DNA from: Ophiobolus disseminans | Taxonomy: Eukaryota; Ascomycota; Dothideomycetes; Pleosporales; Phaeosphaeriaceae | DNA: 64,000 bases | Reading direction: 5' to 3' | Assembly: GCA_010093685.1 (NCBI GenBank) | Contig: MU006222.1 | Coordinates: 1-64,000, forward strand | Part shown: positions 34,878 through 45,644 of the stretch, in pieces | Numbering within the stretch: the first letter of the stretch is position 1 | Layout of the letters: each line of letters starts with the position of its first letter | Translations under genes and position numbers: made by a program | The notes under the pieces: generated by a model | What the model saw: only the letters and a program-made list of their open reading frames with translations | What the model was told of the DNA's origin: nothing | Database searches by the model: none

Positions 34878-36832
34878 ATGTCTAATCCCATTGTCGATGC
34901 TGCGCAAAAGCACCCTCCGCCTGAGCGCCATGTCTATACCTATGGAACTGCTGGGGTATGTTAGTCGACGCTGTGGTTGTAGTAGTAGCTAATTGAGTGA
35001 TCTAGTTCCGAACCAAAGCGTACGATTCCCTTCCTCCCGATACATCGCGTCATACCCCTCATCTATACCATCATCGCCATATCTCTGTCTTCGACTTACA
35101 CCTGATTTTGACAATTGGAACTCGGCTGACGGCAATAGCGATGTTCTCGACTCGGTCTTGACTCGTGTGGGTCTCGTTGCAGCCCTTAGGTCAAGGAAAC
35201 TCGATGGCAAATGGGTCGGCGTTATGATCACAGCCTCGCACAACCCTCCCGAGGACAATGGTGTCAAGTTGGTTGAGCCAATGGTATGAATTTGACTCTC
35301 TTTGAGCACTCAGGAACTAACGCGATCTTAGGGTGACATGTTAGAGGTATGCTCGTTCCAAACCAGACGATTTGAAGTCGAATGCAGCACAGCCGTCTGA
35401 CAAACGTACAGGAGTCATGGGAGGTCATCGGCACAGAAATGGCAAACCAGCCTACCCCTGAGGCTGTCTTGGATTACTACCACCGTATCGCCAAGGAGCA
35501 AAACATTGACCTAAGAAAACCTGCCAACGTTGTAGTTGCCCGTGATACTCGTGCTTCTGGTGCCAGGCTACTTGGATGCTTGATTGACGGGCTCAAGGCT
35601 TCCGGTGCCGAATACAAGGACTATGGGTTCTTGACCACCCCACAACTACACTACATGGTCAGGTGTCGCAATACCGAAGGCACCCGGGATGCATACGGTG
35701 TGCCTACAGAGGTCGGATACTACGAGAAGTTCAGCACAGCGTTCAAGCGCGCAATGAACGGCAGGAAGCCCAATGGACACCTGACGGTTGACTGTGCCAA
35801 CGGTGTTGGTGGACCAAAGCTCAACGAGCTGTACAAGTACCTGCCATCGAAAGAGACGGGGCTCGAAATCTTCGTAACCAACGACAATGTTATCAAGCCA
35901 GAGGCCCTCAATGTTGACGTAAGCTTCCAACATATGCTGTGTTAAGTCGGGCTTTGCTAATAGCGTAACAGTGCGGAGCCGACTACGTCAAGACCAACCA
36001 GCGGGCACCCCCTTCCTCGAAGACCGGACCTGGTGACCGATGCTGCTCGCTCGATGGTGACGCGGACCGTGTTGTCTACTACTTCAAAGATGAGCAGAAC
36101 GTGTTCCGCTTACTCGACGGTGACCGCATCGCTACACTCGTTGCATCCTTCTTCGGCGATTTGGTGCGGACCTCCGGACTCGCAGACCAGATCAAGATCG
36201 GCGTAGTGCAGACTGCATATGCGAACGGCGCAGCAACGGATTACGTCGAGAAGACGTTGACACTACCTGTCACATGCACGCCCACCGGTGTCAAGTACCT
36301 CCATCACGCGGCCCAGAAACTCGACATTGGTGTGTATTTTGAGGCTAATGGCCATGGCACTGCCATCTTCTCACACAAGACACTTGAGGTCATCAAGAAT
36401 TACGAGCCCAAGTCGCCGTCCGAGGCCGAGAACCTCGAGACCCTCCGAGCATGCATTGACCTCATCAACCAGTCCGTCGGCGACGCTCTGTCTGATTTCC
36501 TCCTCGTAGAGACCGTTCTCGCCCACAAGCGCTGGGGCCCACAGGAATGGCTCAATACATACACCGACCTGCCCAACCGCCTCCTCAAGGTCATTGTTAA
36601 TGACCGCAACATCTTCAAGACTACCGACGCTGAGCGCAAGCTTACCAGCCCTGAGGGTATTCAGCCCCAAATCGACAGAGAAGTTCAGAAGTTCCGCCAA
36701 GGCCGTTCGTTCGCCCGTGCCAGTGGAACTGAGGACGCCGTGCGTGTGTATGCCGAGGCAGCCACTAAAGCGGAGGCCGAGGACCTGGCCCGCAAGGTTT
36801 CGGAGATTGTCAAGACTGCGGGTGGTAAGTAG
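34878..36832 (+). CDS. pcm1: Phosphoacetylglucosamine mutase
   Basis: Predicted 539 residues from six exons: 34878-34955, 35006-35019, 35139-35283, 35332-35346, 35412-35918 and 35972-36832. Two are micro-exons of 14 and 15 nt. The active-site loop TASHNP places the phosphoserine at Ser64. The Mg-binding DGDADR is at 281-286, the sugar loop is EANGHGT and the phosphate-binding loop RASGTEDAVRVY is near the end. It interconverts GlcNAc-6-phosphate and GlcNAc-1-phosphate for UDP-GlcNAc, the precursor for chitin, N-glycans and GPI anchors. Length equals the AGM1/PCM1 norm. It marks the conserved left border of the cysteine-rich cluster. Confidence 0.95.
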
Positions 36833-37717
36833 GATGGCACTCCTGTTCTAAAATCAACGCCGTTGGTATATGAGGTCAAGGGGCTTGTCAAGCTTTCCGT
36901 CACCGAGGTGGAGTTGGAAAGTCTCGACGATATCCAGGATCCACTGCGGCCCTGAGAAGCTACATGACGGTTGATGACTTGACATGATGCACGATAGATA
37001 AAAGCGTTGATTTTCTCATAAAAGAATGTGGAAAGATTACACATAGGTGGGCATCTCGAACAGTCCCTATCCCCCGTCCGTTATGTCTTACAAACTGTGT
37101 GAAGAGCTAGAAGTGGTCGGGGACAGCATCCTTCACATTTAACAAAACATGCTTGTATCCACCTAAGTCAGCACAGTCCCGGAGGTACACACAGCATCAT
37201 CAAAGTACTGCCTCAACTAGGTCTCTGCACATGTGGGTAATCTATCAACACGTACAGGCCCCGACGATTCTGGAGAGATAGAACGATACTGTGCATAATA
37301 TGATCGAACATCCTACCAACCTTAACCCTTGCCTAAGGCTAAGGATTTTCACGAAAAGTTCAAAGCTGAATCAGTGGGGTACTGTCAGGTGCCGAAATGA
37401 CCGCAAGGATATCGTGAAGTATACGGATGAGCTATGGCGTTGGCATCAAACGGATGCGGAGCACGCCGTATGTTGATGGTCGTCATGCACTGTATGTTTG
37501 CCCGAGAGATTGCGACCACTAGCGCTCCATTCACCTCGCGACCTTCCCTCACCGCTAAGGGTATCGTGCTCATTTCTGATCTCCGGTGCGTATTAAATCC
37601 CACCTCAATTGACTTCCTGCTTCTCTCCTCCACCACACACTCACAAACAATCTCCATCCCTCAGCTCACGCCCACTACAAGTTCATACCCCAAAACCTTA
37701 AGTACATCTCGCCCACC
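36833..37717. other. Intergenic region before the cysteine-rich cluster
   Basis: About 880 bp with short unsupported frames. The last ~130 bp are C/T/A-rich, like the leaders of the other cluster genes. Confidence 0.5.
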
Positions 37718-38099
37718 ATGAAAGTCCTCATGATGATCGTTCTCCTCACGGCCCTCCTCACGGTCGCATCCGCCAATGAACCCAAGCCCAAGCCGAAGCC
37801 GAAGCCGAAGCCGGAGCCCATCCTTGAATGTCAGAGTACCGACACCCGTTGTCGCGCTGATCGCAAGGGCAACCAGTACTGCCCTAACGGTAAATGGGTC
37901 GACAACCAAACGTGTGGCTCCAACGAGTACTGTGCCATGGTAAGTGAACCCTAGTGCGCGGCTCACTTGGGCTTGAGTATCTGCTCGACGCCTTCGCGAC
38001 ATGATTATAGTTACATCGCTGACTCCAGAAACTTTCTTTCAGACCAGATATGCATTCTGCGTTCCGTGCAGGACCAAGCAGTGTCCTCCTCCTGCTTAA
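37718..38099 (+). CDS. Small secreted cysteine-rich protein, cluster member 1
   Basis: Predicted 92 residues from exons 37718-37939 and 38043-38099 (GTAAGT to TTTCAG, phase 0). Signal peptide MKVLMMIVLLTALLTVASA. The mature protein starts with five Lys-Pro dipeptides (NEPKPKPKPKPKPEP), then has eight Cys with spacing 6-9-10-5-7-2-4. It carries the cluster core as YCPNGKWVDNQTC. Without splicing it would stop four residues after the donor with five Cys; splicing adds FCVPCRTKQC and makes the count even. It is likely a disulfide-bonded apoplastic or cell-wall protein; the function is unknown. Confidence 0.75.
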
Positions 38100-38391
38100 G
38101 TCTCTCCACCTCAGAGATCTCGAGGTCTGCAAGCCTAGCAGCCGCCGATTGACCGCTGTTACTGCGTCCACGGGATAAAGTGTCTCTCACTACTTCTGCC
38201 ATCTCTGCTTCTACCTTGACGGGTCTCTCACTTCGACATTGCACTAGTCTCTCGAGACACGATACAATCCTTCCCACTGCTTTCCGGTTCCCCTTCAACA
38301 CACGACACTGCTGTCCTTCCCCAGTTCCTTCCCACAACAGCGACACCACCAGCACCCTCTCACGCCTACTGTCAATTACACCATCAGCATC

Positions 38392-38802
38392 ATGAAGTTC
38401 CTCATCTTTCTCACCATCATCGTCATGGTAACCGTTCCCGTGCTTGGCAAGGACAAGAAGAAGCCACGATGCCCTTTCAACGGCGCCCATACTTGCGTCA
38501 ACTCCAACACAGCCATTAGCGTCTGCCGCGACGGTGAATGGTATGTCCACCAGGTCTGCATCCAATGTGTCTCTACAAGGGCATTCCAAGATGTGTTGAG
38601 GTGTTGCCTGATCGTGCCTTTTCCCGCCCCCTTTGGATGGTGTCTGAGGTATGTATGCAATGTGACGGCCGAGCTGAACGTTATTAACGGGGTGACAGAA
38701 CTTATTCTGGTGGTGGACAACTTATTTGGATTTGTGGGATTTCGGACGTGGAATACATTGGGCTTGGAGCGCCTGATCTTTCAACACATTTCCATACCAT
38801 GA
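38392..38802 (+). CDS. Small secreted cysteine-rich protein, cluster member 2 (3' end uncertain)
   Basis: Starts MKFLIFLTIIVMVTVPVLG, a signal peptide, then a Lys-rich KDKKKPR and the Cys core C-x7-C-x9-C-x10-C ending VCRDGEWYVHQVC. The frame stays open to 38802 (136 residues), but the last ~80 residues look unlike a secreted domain. A good intron signature (GTATGT ... CTGAAC ... GACAG) lies at about 38652-38700 and would change the tail. An unspotted intron may also follow the fourth Cys. Signal peptide and core are reliable; the C-terminus is not. Confidence 0.55.
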   Translation: MKFLIFLTIIVMVTVPVLGKDKKKPRCPFNGAHTCVNSNTAISVCRDGEWYVHQVCIQCVSTRAFQDVLRCCLIVPFPAPFGWCLRYVCNVTAELNVINGVTELILVVDNLFGFVGFRTWNTLGLERLIFQHISIP

Positions 38803-39343
38803 TTCATTCCCCATGATGGTACAAGTGAAAGAAACCATTGAGATATGATCACTTATTTATCCTCGTGCAAAATGACTCTAAATTGATGTTATTCAACATG
38901 ACACCCATTAACTTATTTCCTTCATTTTAACGCCCTTCTTCACGTTTCGATGGATCCTGAAGCTCCTTACACATGTCGAGACTTACGTAAAAGATCCTAG
39001 AATTCCGGTTCTACCTTCATTATGTACTCATTACATACGGGTTCGTCGCTCCTTCCGAGTTGCGGGTGTGCACCGACACTTGGACAAACGCGCCTGCCTC
39101 TCACTTGGAATTTACGTTGCTCAACTTGTTCAATAAAACCCTGAGTGAGTACTCCCACTTGTATCTTTTCGCTAGCGTCCCAACGAGATTGTTCGTCTTC
39201 GTGGTTACTACTTATACCGTCCCCTTCCACCTCTCTCCACCAACCCACCAAAAGTTGAAGCAACAAGCCATCAACCAGCCTCACACATACTATTCGACAC
39301 TAAAACGACACCCAAACAACCGGACCTACCTTCTAACACCAAC

Positions 39344-39721
39344 ATGAAGCTCACCAGCATCATCTTCGCGGTCGCGGCCATAGCCACCGTCATCCCCAGC
39401 CAGAACGACCTGCCAGACCAGATCCCAGACGGGCTCGGGTGCACCAAGTGCGACGTCGTGGGCTCCAAGAAGTGCTGTAAGCAACGTGCAGCAACCATTA
39501 GAGAGGTGCCGAACTAATTGCGCTTCCTCTCATTAGTGGCCATGCCAGGATGGGCGTATATCCCGGGTTTCTTCGAGTGCCAGCGCAACGGCGACAACGG
39601 CGGCTGCATCGTCTACGTATTCTGCCCCAGTGGCCAGAAGTGTAAATTATGTTCCTTGTTTGATTGCAGACGTCGCTAACGGTACTTAGGTGTCGACAAG
39701 CCTGACCATCATTGCGCTTGA
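39344..39721 (+). CDS. Small secreted cysteine-rich protein, cluster member 3
   Basis: Predicted about 89 residues from exons 39344-39476, 39537-39641 and 39690-39721. Signal peptide MKLTSIIFAVAAIATVIPS. Eight mature Cys have spacing 2-7-14-8-5-5-7. Intron 1 is phase 1 just after the third Cys. Intron 2 (GTAAAT ... GCTAAC ... TTAG) splits the seventh Cys codon as T|GT, and the last exon encodes VDKPDHHCA. Skipping intron 2 would give a shorter KCKLC tail. The same exon layout occurs in member 4, which supports the model. No known domain. Confidence 0.75.
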
Positions 39722-40483
39722 GGTTGAGGAGATGAATGGTGCAGGTGGGCATCGGCGGTGATACGGGAGTGAGGGCCAGTATAGGGGTCTAACAATATGG
39801 GAGGGTGGCCGTGTCCTGGCTGGTCATAGATGATTGACTAAATGAACACAAACCAAGAGCTGGCCATGTTGCCATATGCTCTCATACCCCATCTCGTCTC
39901 TGATCTTCTGTTATTGTTGTGTCACTTACCAAACAGTACGCCACGCAAAATCTCAAATTTTGAAGCTCATCATCCTCGCCATCGCAGACATGGCCGCCAG
40001 TAATGCGCGCAGGCCATAGATGTCAACGCTGTCAAGTTGTGATCTCTACAAAAGGTTGTGGATATTGAACACGGCGTAAGCAAGTGTTCGTTTTGGATGC
40101 GATTTCGCGAACTACCTAAGGTGCCACGTCGACCTTTTCCCATCAAGAGTTGCACCTCGATTGCCATACGGGCACATTCGCGCACCATGTAAGATCCATA
40201 CGGTTCACCGTCATGATGGGGTGACGAAATTCAATTCAGGCATATTCCCACTACGAATCGAGCCTACCGACTTGAATGTTGGCGGCCAGCGGCCCATTCA
40301 CCCTTTGCCCGCCTTTTAGTGCTAACCTGCTCAACACAAACCTCCCTCACTGTCACAAAGTACCGCTAGCGCATGTGCGTGTTCCTTGGGAGTACTTAAA
40401 CAGTCGTCCGCTGCCCCCTTACTCTTCCATTCTTCCCAAACTACAAGCCTCAACCATCAACATCAAGTCACCGACCCACGAAA

Positions 40484-40555
40484 CTTCAACCCACAATCAA
40501 GCTTCAACCCACAACCAAGCTTCAACCCACAACCAAACTTCAACCAACAACCACC
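40484..40555 (+). repeat. Four 18-bp tandem repeats abutting a start codon
   Basis: Four consecutive units of CTTCAACCCACAACCAAG, with one to four substitutions, fill exactly 72 bp and end at the base before the ATG of cluster member 4 (40556). The array lies in the predicted 5' untranslated leader. No in-frame upstream ATG occurs inside it. Confidence 0.85.
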
Positions 40556-40900
40556 ATGAAGATCACCAACTTCGTTCTCGCCATCATGGCGCTCTTCACC
40601 ATCACCGTCTTGGCCAATAAGGGAGACAAGTGCGACGGCGCTTGTAACCGCGAAGGCTCCATGATTTGCGGAACCAGTATGTACCCATTATGTTACCTCC
40701 TCAGGGTTATTTGCAAATTATTGACCCTTTCGCGAAGAGAAGCGCACCGATATGTGGGTGTGCCGAAACCACTGCTGGGTCTGGCAGGGCTGTGACAACA
40801 GCGAGCGGTGTGAGTGCTGAAGAAGATCTTGGTATGAGTAGATGCTGAATGAACCCATATAGGTGAACCGAAGCCCGAGGCTCATTGCGTGCACAGGTAG
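40556..40900 (+). CDS. Small secreted cysteine-rich protein, cluster member 4
   Basis: Predicted about 75 residues from exons 40556-40676, 40738-40809 and 40863-40900. Signal peptide MKITNFVLAIMALFTITVLA. Eight Cys with spacing 3-7-10-3-5-5-7, including the core VCRNHCWVWQGC. Intron 1 (phase 1) ends at an unusual GAAG acceptor, which is the weakest point of the model. Intron 2 (GTGAGT ... CATATAG) splits the seventh Cys codon T|GT, as in member 3. The last exon encodes EPKPEAHCVHR. If intron 2 is retained, the protein ends RCEC. Confidence 0.72.
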
Positions 40901-41338
40901 GAGGGAGATGGACGGGTAGACGGCGGTGGATGAGGTACACGGGCTGTGGTACCTAGGTATATTCGTCTCGAGAATCGATGAGACCTGACGGATGGGTAAT
41001 GCTTAGGCACGTCATCGAATAATGACAGAATAGTATCTTAATGTGACGAGCTGACAATTTGAACAAGAAAAAGGCCAGTCGTTATTATGAAATGTTGGTT
41101 TGATCACACCTGGACATGAATGACACACCGTATAACGACTTGGAAGCGAGCTCCAAATTCGGCCCAAACAATTGACGAAGATCTCAATTCGGGCCCGATA
41201 TAGGCATCGTTTGCGTGATAAGAGTACCGCGTTTCCACTCCAACAGTGTCTCCACGCGCACGCAACACTTCACTGCAGCACCTGCTAGCCTTCGCAAACG
41301 ACTTCTATCCCGCGCAAACGTAACGCTATGAAACGTGG

Positions 41339-41345
41339 TATAAAG
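41339..41345 (+). promoter_or_regulatory. TATA-like box of cluster member 5
   Basis: TATAAAG lies 137 bp upstream of the ATG at 41476, followed by a CT-rich leader. Similar boxes precede members 7, 8 and 9. Confidence 0.45.
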
Positions 41346-41475
41346 CCACCGTGCAGCTCCCTTTTTCTCCATCCACCCACATCCTCCGCCTGCCATACGC
41401 ATCCAAGTCCTACCTTCAAGCCACCCTCAATCTTCAACAACCCTCAAACAACTTCTCTCATCAACAACCCTCACG

Positions 41476-41616
41476 ATGAAACTCACCAACATCTTCCTCG
41501 TCATCATGGCCGCCGTCACTGTTACGGCTAAAGAAGAGCCTGCAGACTCCCCATGCCGTAAACATATCTGCTGGCGTCGCGGCCTCATGTTCTACAAGGA
41601 AGTGCAGGTGGCGTAG
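41476..41616 (+). pseudogene. Degraded cysteine-rich secreted protein, cluster member 5
   Basis: Starts MKLTNIFLVIMAAVTVTAK, a signal peptide close to those of members 3 and 4. The 46-residue frame then has only two Cys (SPCRKHICWRRG) and stops at 41616. A possible intron (GTAGGT ... GCTAAT ... GTCAG) would extend it to 41704 with a Cys-free tail. It seems to have lost the core and is likely a decaying paralogue, though a truncated secreted peptide is possible. Confidence 0.55.
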
Positions 41617-42522
41617 GTCTGTCTTTTGATCTTGTTCCTCCGGTGCTAATCATGTCAGTGAGGACTCGGCTGGACCTCAAGATGGAAACGGCGGATCAAA
41701 GTGATCACTGGCATTGGTGCGCGCTGAGGATTGGAAGTGGGACTGTGGTTAGCATGGGTCTCAAGATTCGCTTTGATATGTGCTAATTGGGTGAAATCTT
41801 AGGTGGTGTAGAGCATCAGCACACATGGCATTGTAGACATCAGGTCGGTCAAACCGCCGTGGTTGGATTTGGAGCCTCTAAATTTGGGCATAATTTGGAG
41901 GCAAATTGGTCTTGGTTCGAGTGCATTTGGTCTATTGCAAAGACGATGAATCAATGATGAGACTATCCCAGGCTGTTCGTGCATCACATGGGCTGTATAT
42001 ATTCAGCAACATTTGAGCTGACTTTGCTGTCTTTTGTAAGCTCGTATCGTGAATGTAACAATGGTTTCTACAGGAACAATACGTCTTTCATAGAACCTCA
42101 AGTTCAACATAGTCGCACATCAGTCCGATCATTCAACAATTGTAGCTCCACCACTCAGCACGAATTTGATGACCTCTGCCTTACCCTCGCGGCTCTCAAT
42201 TTCCAGGTCACTTCCGCAACCCGGATTCCAAGATCTTCAAGAATCGCCGTGGTTTGAGCGCGAGGGCAAGCGTTATCTGTCCTTTGTCTCCACTTGTCCT
42301 CTGTCTCCACTCCAAGATATTCACAATGTGCACCATGCTAGTTGACCCTAAAGTTCACCTGCGACTGCTTGATTTCATCTTTTTATCTAATGCTAGCGCA
42401 TCTGTCCTTCAAGCCAAGTACACACAATGTTATCGTTGTTCCATGCCTATGTTCCCGTTTCCCTTAACTCTTGCAAAGTCTATGTTATCTACTAACAACA
42501 AACAACTCTTTCAACATCCACC
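41617..42522. other. Intergenic region within the cluster
   Basis: About 900 bp with no supported gene. The final 100 bp form the pyrimidine-rich leader of member 6. Confidence 0.45.
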
Positions 42523-42903
42523 ATGAAATTCTTCCTGACTACACTCGCCATCGCGGCGGCCTTCCAAGCCGTTTCCGCCAACCGCAACGGCCGCGGCTGC
42601 AAAGAAACGTGTATTCCCGGGTCCCAAGCCCGCTGCAGTAAGCTCATTGACTCGATTCTGAATGTTCTCGAACACTGACTTCTCTTTTCACTTTTGGTGA
42701 ACCAATCCAACGGTGCCTCTCACGAGAACATTCAGATTTGCAAGAACGGTTGCTGGAAAACCGTCGAAGACTGCTATGAGGGTTTGTCCGACAGCCTCAG
42801 GTTCCCGTTCCATAGATCACGTGCCCTTGGGGACAGTCTAGCCTGTTTGGGCATAGCCCCCACAGTGTATATAGTCCATCTCCATTCTCTCACCCGTATG
42901 TAG
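42523..42903 (+). pseudogene. Cysteine-rich secreted protein, cluster member 6, acceptor site suspect
   Basis: Signal peptide MKFFLTTLAIAAAFQAVSA, then C-x3-C-x7-C and a GTAAGC donor in the conserved phase-1 position after the third Cys. The downstream core ICKNGCWKTVEDC is intact from about 42735. No AG exists at the required acceptor phase: the expected place reads CACTTTTGG|TG, where a single base change would give TTTTAG. Other AG sites (CACGAG, TTCAG) shift the frame. The gene is either broken by an acceptor mutation or uses an unusual site. The 3' end is unclear. Confidence 0.5.
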
Positions 42904-43059
42904 CAGTTAGTTAGCACCTCATGCATTACACTGCCACTATTCCATGCGCTATCTCCTCCGTACAGTCCATCAATTCATGAGCCTGGCTCTACCTCCTAGC
43001 TTTTGCCCGTACTGAAAGCTTAGAGGCCGCTGTTCCAACCCAAATTCGGAGTTCACCAT

Positions 43060-43240
43060 CCGCTTGCGCACCAGCAGCCAGTAAGCTGTCGTATGCGACG
43101 TACAAGCGCGTACCACATCCGCTTGCGCACTGACAGCTAGTAAGTTGTCGCATGCAACGTACAAGCAAGTACCTATATCTATCTGCTTGCGCGGCCGCAG
43201 CTAATCAGCTGTCGCACGCCACGTACAAGCGAGCACCTAC
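43060..43240 (+). repeat. Three ~60-bp imperfect tandem repeats
   Basis: Copies begin near 43060, 43119 and 43183. Each runs from CCGCTTGCGCA through AGCTGTCG and CACGTACAAGC to a GTACC-like end. Many differences are C/T transitions. They lie directly upstream of the Copia gag fragment and may be its leader or LTR-internal repeats. Confidence 0.75.
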
Positions 43241-43261
43241 GGTATACCATACTAACGCCAT

Positions 43262-43800
43262 AGGCACCTCCGACGCAGCTTAGATCCCAAAGCTAAGCGC
43301 TGACGGCTCCAACTACAAGAAATGGAAGGCCGCAATGGAGATCTACGCCCAAATGCTAGACGCTAACGACGTTCTGAACAGCACCCTAGAACAGCCCAAC
43401 AAACCCAGCTACAAAGGCCTTATACCTGATGTTAAGCCGCTTAAAACGTCAACAATTAATCTTCAAAACCCTAAACACGTCGCGCGCATGCAGACTTTAA
43501 AGATTTTCTACAAGAATTAGAAGGCTATTGACCACTCTATTAAGGACAAGGCTAAAGAATAGGCTGCACTTATCAAGGCCTAGATGAAGATAAATGCATC
43601 TATCGATATAGCCCTCCTGCAGACACTAAAGTACTTCGTCGCTTTAAGAAGAAGAGACTTAATAGAGCCTGCACAGCGTAGACTAAGTTCTTTAAACTCT
43701 ACTACTCTAACTGCCCTAATACTCTTAAGTTTAACAACAAGTTCCGCTCTTTCCTTAATTAACTAAAAGAGATAAGTCTTGAGCTGCCTAAGAAGTTGTT
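43262..43800 (+). mobile_element. Copia gag fragment, degenerate
   Basis: From 43278 the plus strand reads IPKLSADGSNYKKWKAAMEI and then YAQMLDANDVLN, the start of a Ty1/Copia gag (UBN2/DUF4219-type) protein. The frame continues to 43520 before the first TAG. Similar gag-like sequence (INASIDIALLQTLKYF) resumes after further stops. No protease, integrase or reverse transcriptase follows. It is a truncated, mutated copy in the opposite orientation to the element at the left edge. Confidence 0.75.
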
Positions 43801-43893
43801 AGATTAGGTCTCAAGATAGCTTCAGATAGATCAATTTCAAGCCCCTCATCTGATTGATTGGATTGATAGCAAGTCTGTGCTAACTTGGTGCTA

Positions 43894-44019
43894 GGTGTCA
43901 AGACGGGTAGGTTTATCAAGAAGAAGTCGGCTGCGAAGATCAAGACTGAGGTCGCTGAGGAGATGTTGATGGAGGATGCTGGTCAGGTGGAGACGGACTT
44001 CGGTGAGGAGGAGGTTTGA
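43894..44019 (+). pseudogene. Orphan C-terminal coding remnant
   Basis: A well-formed frame reads VKTGRFIKKKSAAKIKTEVA and then EEMLMEDAGQVETDFGEEEV to a TGA at 44017. There is no start codon or upstream exon; the degenerate Copia sequence lies immediately upstream. It looks like the 3' end of a gene whose body was replaced or lost. The family is not recognised. Confidence 0.4.
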
Positions 44020-44526
44020 GGGAAAGAGCAAAATGGTGGTGCATGAAAGGGTGAGATGGCATGCATTGGTGGGAAGGCATGGATGGATAGACGGATGAAC
44101 GAACGAACGACTTCAGCACAGCGTGAAATAACGCATGGTTGCTCTGCGGATCTGCAACAGAGCTTCTAACAAAATGAATGCATGATTTGGATCTGACCGA
44201 CTGCGCCGTATTTGCAACGTGTACAGTTTGTGCGCATTGCAAACGAGTAGTGAAAGACGCAGTGAATACCAACTCATCCCCCAAGCACAAATCCAGTGCC
44301 CCATCCCCCGCACCCTTGACTACGCCCTCTACAGCCCCCGCTAAAGCCTATTCAACTAGTAGTATTTGTACCGCATACTTTTGCAAATCATTCAGCAGAA
44401 CGACGGCAAAATAGCTTGAGCAAGTAGACTACGTCAGGAAACACGACAGTGCTATTATTTGGTAATCCAGGGAGAACGAAGATTATGATTTGCCCATTCG
44501 GTTGATTACCCATTAAATACTATGCC

Positions 44527-45237
44527 TTTAATCGTGCTGCCGCACAACAGAGCCTTGGAAATACTCTTTCCACATCTCGAACTCGAAAATTGCCTCTTCA
44601 AGTTCCTTGCGCTCTTCCTCTCCCGCCCAACAAAACACACAACACCCACTCAGAACTCTATCAGAACCGAGTTCCAATTCACATTCCTGTCATCGATAAG
44701 CACTAGTCTCGTACTCGACTAACCGCTCAAACTGCTCTTCCAACGCAACCCCCACACGTGCCCAGTCACCTTTTTGGACGGACTAGGGACGAGGGTAGAA
44801 CAAATGCCCCACATTTTGATGCGGAAGCCTAAAAGAGGGACTGGTTGAAGTGTGGGAAGGCAAGGGAGATTGAGGAGGGATTGGAGGACTTGGGGGTCCA
44901 TGAGTGTGCCGTAGACGAATATGGGCCAAGAGAGGAAGGGTGCGGTGGGGGTGCTTGTTTGGGGTTTTGCATAGCGGGAATGGTATTTAAGAGGATCAAA
45001 AGCGCTTAGGTGGTTTGGCCGTGGTGGGGCTATTTGGACTATCCGTTTGGGTTGGCGAAGAGAAGGGGGTGGCGGGGGTGGGGGTAGGGGTGGAGATGCA
45101 GGCATGTATGTACTAGATTGTAAGAAATAGACTGGTCTAAACAAGTCTGATCTAAGCAAAGACTTGACGATATCAAAGATGGAGTTGCAGTGTGAATTTA
45201 TATTTTCCGTTGGCTGGTGGGGTGGGCTCGACCACAT
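44527..45237 (-). pseudogene. AIG2/gamma-glutamylcyclotransferase-like gene, broken
   Basis: After a Pro-rich N-terminus (Met at 45105 is the likelier start), the frame reads FVYGTLMDPQVLQSLL and GFRIKMWGI, the signature of AIG2-like/GGCT-fold proteins, then TGHVWG. There a five-base C run (44749-44753, plus strand) seems one base short. The reading shifts to ALEEQFERLVEYETSAY with the conserved Glu, and then meets an in-frame TGA at 44690-44692. It continues with VLSGCCVFCWAGEEERKELE and ends at 44527. Two independent lesions indicate a pseudogene. Intact relatives act on gamma-glutamyl amines or similar substrates. Confidence 0.75.
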
Positions 45238-45644
45238 GACGTTGGGATGATGCGCCCGTGCGTACGGCGGCCGTCGTGCTGCTTTTTTTTGGGGGGTTTG
45301 AGCATAGAAGAGCGAAATCGTAATAGAGACTGTGCTGCACTTGAATACTGGTGGAGAAACCGTGGCTCACTCTACGGGTCTGCTTTAGGCATCGTCACGT
45401 CACGTGCCGTGCTAAAGGCCACTTTCCCTGTTGAGGGACCAATCACGCGGGGAAGCGAGATAAAGCCTGTGGCATCTTGAGAAACGGTCTTACTCTTTGT
45501 TCTCGACTCTTTATTCAACTCCACAACCTACCGACTAACAGCCACTTTCGCTTTCGGCCAACAGGAGGCTTTGTTTTACACACCTCTGGCGCCAGACTAT
45601 AAACCGCACACAGCTAGGTGCTCTCTTACCACCTTCACTATCAC

